From SG8-41 sp964521405 (GTDB taxonomy: Bacteria; Pseudomonadota; Gammaproteobacteria; Burkholderiales; SG8-41), in assembly GCA_964521405.1 (NCBI GenBank), contig CAZFRR010000008.1, positions 1 to 17,784 on the forward strand: a stretch of 17,784 bases of DNA, read 5' to 3'. The translations under genes were made by a program, and so were the position numbers. Positions 12,613-17,784 of this stretch are shown in pieces. The notes beneath the pieces were generated by a model, which was given only the letters and a program-made list of their open reading frames with translations, was not told the DNA's origin and searched no databases. Numbering within the stretch: the stretch's first letter is position 1; each line of letters begins with the position of its first letter.

Positions 12613-13951
12613 AATCAACGATCTTCCACTCGCCCGGCTTCACGTTGACGACGTTCCGGTTCTTCCCCGGCCGGCGGTCGGCGTAGATCCGGCCTTCCTT
12701 CATCACGACCTTGATGTTCTTTTTCTCCTGCAGGCAGCGGATGTTTTTCAGCGGATCGCCGTCCACCACGATCAGGTCGGCGAGCTTGCCGGGCTCGAGG
12801 GTGCCCAGCTCCTGGTCGAGCTTCAGCGCGCGCGCGGCGTTGCGGGTCGTGGTGAGTATCGCATCCATCGGTTTCATGCCGAGCCCGACGTAGACCTCGA
12901 GCTCGCGCGCATTGGTGCCCATTTCGGGGTCGTAGCCCATGTCGGTGCCCATCGCGATGTTCACGCCCGCTTTGTACATGCGCTGGAAGGTGCGGAAGCA
13001 GTCGGGCTGGATCTGCTTCATCTTGTTCAGCACGAACTGCGAGGTGCCCTGGTCCTTGCGCGTCTGGATCGCGTGGTCGGTGCGGTGGAGGAGAGTGGGG
13101 GTCATCCACACGCCCGCCTCCGCGATCCGCTCGGTGGTCTCGGCTTCCGAGAACACCATGTGCTCGATGGTGTCGGCGCCGGCCTCGAGCGCCATCCTCT
13201 GGCCCTGGGGCGTGAAGCAATGCACCGCGGCCACCTTGTGGAAGGCGTGGGCCTCGTCCACGATCGCGTTGATCTCCTCCTGGGTCATGTTGCGGATGTC
13301 GGGCTCCTCTTTGTCGGTGCCCCCGCCACCGGTCGCGCAGGTCTTCACGATGTCGCAGCCGGCGAGGAGGTTGGTGCGCGCGAGCTTGCGCAGCTCCCAC
13401 GGGCCGTCGGCGGTCTGGAAGCCCAGGCGCTGCATCGCGCGCGGCTGGATGAGATCGAGGTGCGAGCCGGTGATGGTGGTGAAGCCGCCGATCAGCATGC
13501 GCGGGCCCTCGACGATGCCGGCGTTGATCGCATCGCGCACGGCGCAAAGCTCCGCGGTCAGCAGCCCGCGGCTCGAATTGAGCCCCAGGTCGCGCAGCGT
13601 GGTAAACCCCATGTCGAAGCAGAGCTGGGCGTGAAAGAGGCCATACATCTGCTGCAACTCGGGCGTGATCTCCCATTGGGCGACGCGGTAATTGTGGAAG
13701 GTCAGGCAGTTGAACATCATGGTGTGCAGGTGCGCGTCGATCATGCCCGGCATCACGGTGAAAGCGCCGCAATCGATCACTTGCGCGCGCGGCGGGATCT
13801 TGAGGCTCGCCCGGGTGCCGACGCGCTTCACGCGCCGCCCTTCGAGCTCGATCACGGGGTCCTTGACCGGCTTATTGCCGGTGCCGTCGATCAGCAGGCC
13901 TGCCTTGACGTACTGGGTCGGACCTTTGGGTTCCGGCGCCTTGATCTCCAT
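12605..13951 (-). CDS. Metal-dependent amidohydrolase (imidazolonepropionase/prolidase-like)
   Basis: The 448-residue TIM-barrel amidohydrolase has metal-site marks in the expected order: HLH (His74, His76) after PGMIDA, a Lys203 in KTCATGGGG that could be carboxylated and bridge two metals, His244 in VHCF, His264 in TIEH, and the catalytic Asp337 in MGTDMGY. A small beta domain is made from the N-terminus (about 12-65) and C-terminus (about 390-448, LEPGKLADLIVVDGDP). Relatives hydrolyse C-N bonds in cyclic amides or N-acyl/dipeptide substrates, and the exact one is unknown. The start is the ATG at 13951, because a longer reading would run into CobW. It follows CobW by 37 bp. CobW-type GTPases insert metals, so the pair may be enzyme and metallochaperone (inference). 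The stop lies in a perfect hairpin. Confidence 0.92.
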   Translation of the reverse strand: MEIKAPEPKGPTQYVKAGLLIDGTGNKPVKDPVIELEGRRVKRVGTRASLKIPPRAQVIDCGAFTVMPGMIDAHLHTMMFNCLTFHNYRVAQWEITPELQQMYGLFHAQLCFDMGFTTLRDLGLNSSRGLLTAELCAVRDAINAGIVEGPRMLIGGFTTITGSHLDLIQPRAMQRLGFQTADGPWELRKLARTNLLAGCDIVKTCATGGGGTDKEEPDIRNMTQEEINAIVDEAHAFHKVAAVHCFTPQGQRMALEAGADTIEHMVFSEAETTERIAEAGVWMTPTLLHRTDHAIQTRKDQGTSQFVLNKMKQIQPDCFRTFQRMYKAGVNIAMGTDMGYDPEMGTNARELEVYVGLGMKPMDAILTTTRNAARALKLDQELGTLEPGKLADLIVVDGDPLKNIRCLQEKKNIKVVMKEGRIYADRRPGKNRNVVNVKPGEWKIVDYL

Positions 13952-13988
13952 GCGGTGTGCCTTTCTCTCGTGGTTGTCGGTTGCGCGT

Positions 13989-15077
13989 TCAGCGGAAACC
14001 CTGGGCCGCCGCGACGAAGCGGGCGTAGGCCCGTGGATCGAGCGCGCCGCGAGGCGCGCTGGCGTCCGTGCCCAGTTCCAGCGCCGCCAGCGTGCGCTCC
14101 ATTTCTGCGCGCCCGAGCCCCCGCGTGATGAAGACGAGCCGCGAGCGGCGGTCGGCATCGGGCCAGCGCGGCAGTGCCACCGGCTCGTCGATCACGGTTT
14201 GCACCGCGTGGACCGCGAACGGCTTGCCCTCGACATTGATGATGCCCTTCACGCGCAGCAGGTTCACGCCGCGCATCGTCGCCAGCAAATTGAGCCAGGT
14301 CATCAGCCCGGCGCGAGTGACGGGCCGCTCGAGATGGAGGCTGAATGAACGGATGTTCCCGTCGTGGCGCCCGGCGCGCTTGCGGCGGCCGGCGGTCTGC
14401 GCTGCGTACGCCTCGAGATTGAGCCAGCGGGTCACGTCGCCGTTCGCGGTGTCCAGCGCCGCCCCGAAGAGCTCGCCCGGAATGATATCTCCCCGCGTCA
14501 CCCTGAACCGCCGCGCCCCGGGATTCACGCGCGCGAGCCGGCGCTCGAGGGAGGCGATCTTTCTGGCGCCGGCGAGGTCGCACTTGGTAATGAGTATGCG
14601 GTCGGCGAGCGCGGCCTGCTTGACGGCCTCGGTGTGCTCGTCAAGGCCGCGGGCGCCGTGCAGCGCGTCCACCAGCGTCACTACGCTGTCCGCGCGATAG
14701 TGCGGCGCCACCGCTTCGTCGGTGATCAGGGTCTGCAGGATGGGAACGGGGTCGGCGAGCCCGGTGGTCTCGATCAGGACCCGGTCGAAGGGCGGCAGCG
14801 CGCCGTCGCGGCGGCGCCCATGCAGGTCGCGCAGCGTGTCCACGAGGTCGCCGCGCACGGTGCAGCACAGGCAGCCATTGGCAAGCAATACCGTGTTCTC
14901 GTTGGGCGTGGCGACAAGCAGATGGTCGAGGCCGATCTCGCCGAACTCGTTGATGATGACCGCGGCGCGCGCCATGCCCGGGTCAGCGAGCAGGCGGTTC
15001 AAAAGCGTCGTCTTGCCGCTGCCCAGGTAGCCGGTGATGATGGACACCGGCGGCCGCTCGGCCATCGCCGCGGTCAT
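13989..15077 (-). CDS. CobW/COG0523-type GTPase, putative metallochaperone
   Basis: The 362-residue G3E-family GTPase is a cytoplasmic protein. From the ATG at 15077, the Walker A motif GYLGSGKTT is at 16-24, the metal-binding CLCC (Cys69, Cys71, Cys72) is in the GCLCC motif that defines the family, ETTGLADP is at 103-110 and TKCD provides base recognition. A CobW C-terminal domain covers about 235-360. COG0523 proteins load Zn, Co or other metals into client enzymes, and the amidohydrolase directly downstream is a candidate client. A GTG at 15095 would add six residues but lies in the repeat at 15091-15144. A further ATG at 15065 is also possible. None has a strong ribosome-binding site. Only a modest number of His residues occurs in the C-terminal half, with no His-rich tail. 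Confidence 0.88.
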   Translation of the reverse strand: MTAAMAERPPVSIITGYLGSGKTTLLNRLLADPGMARAAVIINEFGEIGLDHLLVATPNENTVLLANGCLCCTVRGDLVDTLRDLHGRRRDGALPPFDRVLIETTGLADPVPILQTLITDEAVAPHYRADSVVTLVDALHGARGLDEHTEAVKQAALADRILITKCDLAGARKIASLERRLARVNPGARRFRVTRGDIIPGELFGAALDTANGDVTRWLNLEAYAAQTAGRRKRAGRHDGNIRSFSLHLERPVTRAGLMTWLNLLATMRGVNLLRVKGIINVEGKPFAVHAVQTVIDEPVALPRWPDADRRSRLVFITRGLGRAEMERTLAALELGTDASAPRGALDPRAYARFVAAAQGFR

Positions 15078-15090
15078 GAAGTTTTCAGGA

Positions 15091-15144
15091 ACCACGGAGG
15101 CGCAGAGAAAAATTTGTGTCGGTTCTCTCTGCGTCTCTGCGGTG
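15091..15144. repeat. Inverted GCAGAG-type repeat between aldolase and CobW
   Basis: The arm CCACGGAGGCGCAGAGA (15092-15108) faces TCTCTGCGTCTCTGCGGTG (15126-15144) across a loop of about 17-20 nt. The pairing is imperfect but extensive. It lies six bases after the aldolase stop and just before CobW, and shares its word family with 11938-11970. It could act as a transcript-end or processing hairpin. No clear promoter for CobW is seen here. Confidence 0.8.
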
Positions 15145-15150
15145 AATGGA

Positions 15151-16185
15151 TTACGCCGCGAGCGCCTGCCGCTCGAACTCGGCGCTGTACTGGCCCGCGC
15201 AGGCGAGGCTGTTCATGCGCGAACGATGCAGCAGCGCCGCCTGCCCGGCGGCGACGTTGGCGGGCGAGCCCTTCCAGGCCTTGAGCGAGGGCGCCTGCAG
15301 CGCGCGGCCGTAGGAGAAGGACAGCGGCCACGGCAGCTTCCCTGCGTAGAGCTTGTTCATCGCGTTAAGGTGCGCCGTGGCGAGCTCATCACTCTGGCCG
15401 CCGGACAGGAAGACGACGCCGGCGACCGCGCCCGGCACCGTGCGCCTCAAAACCCGCACCGTGCGCTCCGCCACTTCCTCGACCGGCGCCTGCCGCGGGC
15501 AGCCCTTGCCGGAGATCACCATCGAGGGCTTCAGCACCGTGCGCTCGAGGACGACGCGGTTCACGTAAAGCGCTTCGTAGACCGCGTTCAGCGTCCGCTC
15601 CGTCACTTCCTCGCAACGCTCGATGGTGTGGTCCGTGTCCATCAGCACTTCCGGCTCGACAATCGGCACCAGTCCCGCGGCCTGGCAGATGGCGGCGTAG
15701 CGTGCGAGCGCGTGGGCGTTCGCGGCGATGCAGGTCGTGCTGGGAATACCGTCCCCGATGTTGATCACCGCGCGCCATTTCGCGAACTTCGCGCCGAGTT
15801 TCACGTACTCGGCGCAGCGCTTGGACAAATTGTCCAGCCCCTCGGTCACTTGCTCCTTCGGGCACAGCGCCAGGTCCTTGGCGCCGGTGTCCACCTTGAT
15901 GCCGGGAAGGATGCCGTTTTTCGCCAGGGCCTCGACGAATGGCGTGCCGTTGACGCCCTTCTGCCGCAGCGTCTCGTCGTAGAGGATCACGCCGCTGATG
16001 TACTGTGCGAGCCCCTTCGCCGAGAACAGCATGTCGCGGTAGGCGCGGCGGTTGTCCTCGGTGTTCTCGACCTTGATGCTGGCCAGGCGCTTCTCGATGG
16101 TGCCGGTGGATTCGTCGGCGGCGAGTATGCCCTTGCCGGGCGCGACCATCGCCTGCGCGATGGCTTCCAAAGTATGGGTTGACAT
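15151..16185 (-). CDS. fba: Class I fructose-bisphosphate aldolase
   Basis: The 344-residue class I (Schiff-base) aldolase interconverts fructose-1,6-bisphosphate with dihydroxyacetone phosphate and glyceraldehyde-3-phosphate in the cytoplasm. The Schiff-base lysine is Lys219 in VLKPSMV. Other active-site residues, by analogy with the muscle enzyme, are Asp24 in ADES, Lys97 in GIKVDTG, Lys136 in KWRAV, Glu177 in EPEV and Ser261 in LSGGQ. The start is the ATG at 16185, preceded by GAGGAG at ideal spacing. The frame is open 15 codons further up but only through repeat sequence. It follows pyruvate kinase in the same direction, a common glycolytic pairing. Many Betaproteobacteria have a class II enzyme at this locus, so the class I type here is noteworthy. 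Confidence 0.96.
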   Translation of the reverse strand: MSTHTLEAIAQAMVAPGKGILAADESTGTIEKRLASIKVENTEDNRRAYRDMLFSAKGLAQYISGVILYDETLRQKGVNGTPFVEALAKNGILPGIKVDTGAKDLALCPKEQVTEGLDNLSKRCAEYVKLGAKFAKWRAVINIGDGIPSTTCIAANAHALARYAAICQAAGLVPIVEPEVLMDTDHTIERCEEVTERTLNAVYEALYVNRVVLERTVLKPSMVISGKGCPRQAPVEEVAERTVRVLRRTVPGAVAGVVFLSGGQSDELATAHLNAMNKLYAGKLPWPLSFSYGRALQAPSLKAWKGSPANVAAGQAALLHRSRMNSLACAGQYSAEFERQALAA

Positions 16186-16202
16186 GGTGAACTCCTCGAA
16201 CG

Positions 16203-16285
16203 GCGTGAATGGTGAATGGTAAATCGACAAAACCGGGAGTGTATTTTACCGCCTTCTATTCACTATTTACGATTTACGATTCACG
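16203..16285. repeat. Inverted GTGAAT/GTAAAT heptamer arrays
   Basis: Left arm, plus strand: GTGAATG and GTAAATC units at 16205-16226. Right arm: the reverse complement with units TTTACGA and TTCACTA at 16256-16285. About 30 bp lie between them. The arms can pair in the transcript between the pyruvate kinase stop and the aldolase start, outside the aldolase ribosome-binding site. Again a 7-bp period is seen. Confidence 0.8.
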
Positions 16286-16295
16286 TCTTCCGGCG

Positions 16296-17723
16296 CTAGG
16301 CTTTCCGGTGCTCCCCGACCTTGACGATCTTCATGGTATTGGTGCCCCCGGCCTTGCCGAATGGCTCGCCGATGGTGAGCACGATGTAATCTCCGGTCTG
16401 CACGGCGCCGCGCTTCAGGAGCTCGTCCTCCGCCAGGTTCAGCGCTCTTTCCGGGTTGCGCGCACCCGCGAACTTGACCGGGTATACCCCCCGGAACAAC
16501 GTCACCCGGCGCCGCGTTTCGATCACCGAACTCATGGCATAGACCGGCACGTTGGAGTGCATGCGCGAGATCAGCAGCACGGTCTTGCCGCTTTGCGTCA
16601 ACGACGCCACCGCCTTGATGTCGAGGTTGTTGGCGGTAAAGACGGTCGCGCGCGCGATCGCTTCTTCCACTTCCGCGGGGACCTTGGTCACGCGTTGCTC
16701 CCGCGCCAGGGTGTCCTCTTTTTCCGCTTCGACGCAGACCCGCGCCATCGCGGCCACCGTTTCCACCGGGTATTTTCCGGTCGCGGTTTCGGCGGATAGC
16801 ATCACGGCATCGGTGCCATCGAGGACGGCGTTCGCGACGTCGGACACTTCGGCGCGGGTCGGAATCGGGTTCTCGATCATGGATTCCATCATCTGCGTGG
16901 CGGTAATGGTGATCCGGTTCTTCTCTCGCGCCATGCGGATCATGCGCTTCTGCAGCGCCGGCACCACGGCGTCACCCACTTCCACCGCGAGGTCCCCGCG
17001 CGCCACCATGATGCAGTCGGATGCGTCGAGGATATCCGCCAGCGCCGGGATCGCCTCCGCGCGCTCGATCTTCGCGACCGTCAGCGCGCGGCCGCCCGCC
17101 TTGTACATGAGATCGCGCGCCCAGCGCATGTCTTCGCCCGAGCGGGGAAACGAGACGCCGAGGAAATCGGCTTTCAACTCGGCGGCGGTCCGGATGTCCT
17201 GCTTGTCCTTCTCGGTCAGCGCGGGAGCCGTCAGGCCGCCGCCCTTGCGGTTGATGCCCTTGTTGTTGGACAACGGCCCGCCCTGTTCCACGACGCAAGT
17301 GATGCGCGAGCCCCTGACCGAGGAGACGCCCAGCACGATGCGCCCGTCGTCGAGCAGCAGCGTGTCACCCGGGCGGACATCGTTGGGCAGCTTCCGGTAG
17401 TCGAGCCCGACCGTATGCTGGTCGCCCAGCGCGCATTCGGCGTCGAGCACGAACTTCGCGCCCGCCGCGAGCGAGATCTTGCCGTCCCTGAAGCGGCCGA
17501 TGCGGATCTTCGGGCCCTGCAGGTCGACCAGCACGCCGACCGCGCGGCCCGCCTTGCGCGCAAGCGAGCGCACCTGCGCCACGCGCTTCGTGTGCTCGGC
17601 GGTGGTGCCGTGCGAGAAGTTCATGCGCACCACGTCGAGTCCCGCGTCGATCATGCGCGCCAGCGTTTTCGGGTCGCTCGAGGCGGGTCCGAGGGTGGCG
17701 ACGATCTTGGTCCTACGCGGCAT
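16296..17723 (-). CDS. pyk: Pyruvate kinase
   Basis: The 475-residue pyruvate kinase makes pyruvate and ATP from phosphoenolpyruvate and ADP in the cytoplasm. Opening motif TKIVATLGPAS and RMNFSHG (33-39) are followed by the B domain (about 70-165). The catalytic lysine is in VAKIE (Lys218) and the Mg ligands are Glu220 and Asp244 (ARGDL). The family signature ITATQMMESMIENPIPTRAE runs from 271 to 290. The C-terminal allosteric domain (about 345-475) is complete, so the length is normal. The ATG at 17723 has AGGA close upstream. It is the first gene of the pyk-fba pair, with a heptamer array just upstream. Nothing unusual is seen in the protein. Confidence 0.97.
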   Translation of the reverse strand: MPRRTKIVATLGPASSDPKTLARMIDAGLDVVRMNFSHGTTAEHTKRVAQVRSLARKAGRAVGVLVDLQGPKIRIGRFRDGKISLAAGAKFVLDAECALGDQHTVGLDYRKLPNDVRPGDTLLLDDGRIVLGVSSVRGSRITCVVEQGGPLSNNKGINRKGGGLTAPALTEKDKQDIRTAAELKADFLGVSFPRSGEDMRWARDLMYKAGGRALTVAKIERAEAIPALADILDASDCIMVARGDLAVEVGDAVVPALQKRMIRMAREKNRITITATQMMESMIENPIPTRAEVSDVANAVLDGTDAVMLSAETATGKYPVETVAAMARVCVEAEKEDTLAREQRVTKVPAEVEEAIARATVFTANNLDIKAVASLTQSGKTVLLISRMHSNVPVYAMSSVIETRRRVTLFRGVYPVKFAGARNPERALNLAEDELLKRGAVQTGDYIVLTIGEPFGKAGGTNTMKIVKVGEHRKA

Positions 17724-17729
17724 TATCCT

Positions 17730-17778
17730 GTTCCGAGTTCAATGTTCCAGGTTCAAGGTTCCAGGTTCAAGGTTCCAG
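17730..17778. repeat. Tandem GTTCCAG/GTTCAAG heptamer array
   Basis: Seven 7-bp units are in perfect register. GTTCCAG and GTTCAAG alternate, giving a 14-bp super-period, with two variant units (GTTCCGA, GTTCAAT) at the pyk side. The array ends six bases before the pyk start codon, so it overlaps its translation-initiation region. It may continue in a degenerate form beyond the window. Confidence 0.93.
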
Positions 17779-17784
17779 ATCCTC

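Noticed and set aside
12548..14128. Long plus-strand open frame (526 codons) opposite the amidohydrolase
   Set aside because: It is antisense to a gene with clear catalytic motifs. Long antisense frames are expected at this GC content, and the translation shows no domain, only His/Arg/Asp-rich composition.
13952..14158. N-terminal extension of the amidohydrolase (517-residue version)
   Set aside because: It would overlap CobW by about 170 bp with low-complexity Arg/Ser/Ala residues. The family start fits the ATG at 13951.
15034..16182. Plus-strand open frame opposite the aldolase
   Set aside because: Antisense to a complete class I aldolase, with no recognisable domain.

Overview
This GC-rich window looks like a chromosomal segment of a Betaproteobacterium, probably Burkholderiales/Rhodocyclales-like. 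The clues are three tandem Bug (TctC-type) periplasmic receptors, several acyl-CoA carboxylase-type carboxyltransferase genes, a GntR regulator divergent from a catabolic gene, and a pyruvate kinase - class I aldolase gene pair. The lineage is an inference from gene content. No tRNA, rRNA, CRISPR array, transposase or phage gene is visible.

Left block (1-8.9 kb): two minus-strand carboxyltransferase genes (86-1621 and 1701-3269) lie divergent from a plus-strand GntR regulator (3427-4131). The AT-rich spacer between them carries back-to-back promoters and two dyads. Next come a stand-alone 73-residue biotinyl carrier protein (minus), then on the plus strand a crotonase-family protein, a small secreted SH3-like protein and a periplasmic glycerophosphodiester phosphodiesterase. 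A third carboxyltransferase (minus, 7312-8856) is a paralogue of the first. No biotin carboxylase, CoA ligase or TctA/TctB membrane subunit lies in the window.

Middle block (8.9-15.1 kb), all minus strand and closely spaced: CobW-type GTPase, metal-dependent amidohydrolase, cupin, Bug1, Bug2, Bug3, carboxyltransferase 3. This could be one long transcription unit. It would link uptake of a carboxylate or amide-type substrate, its hydrolysis, and acyl-CoA carboxylation or decarboxylation. The substrate is not identifiable from sequence. Right block (15.1-17.8 kb): pyruvate kinase followed by class I fructose-bisphosphate aldolase, ordinary glycolysis/gluconeogenesis genes.

The most unusual property lies between the genes. 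Most gene junctions carry short low-complexity arrays with a 7-bp (sometimes 9-bp) period, either direct (1-85, 7280-7308, 8845-8876, 9861-9912, 10879-10920, 11938-11970, 17730-17778) or as facing inverted arms (4134-4214, 6053-6139, 15091-15144, 16203-16285). Many start exactly at, or include, the stop codon of the preceding gene, and two supply start codons. A composite palindromic/C-rich element also sits in frame inside the phosphodiesterase gene. A 15-bp hairpin with paired sequence changes overlies the signal-peptidase region of Bug2 and Bug3. No stretch over 300 bp lacks a gene.
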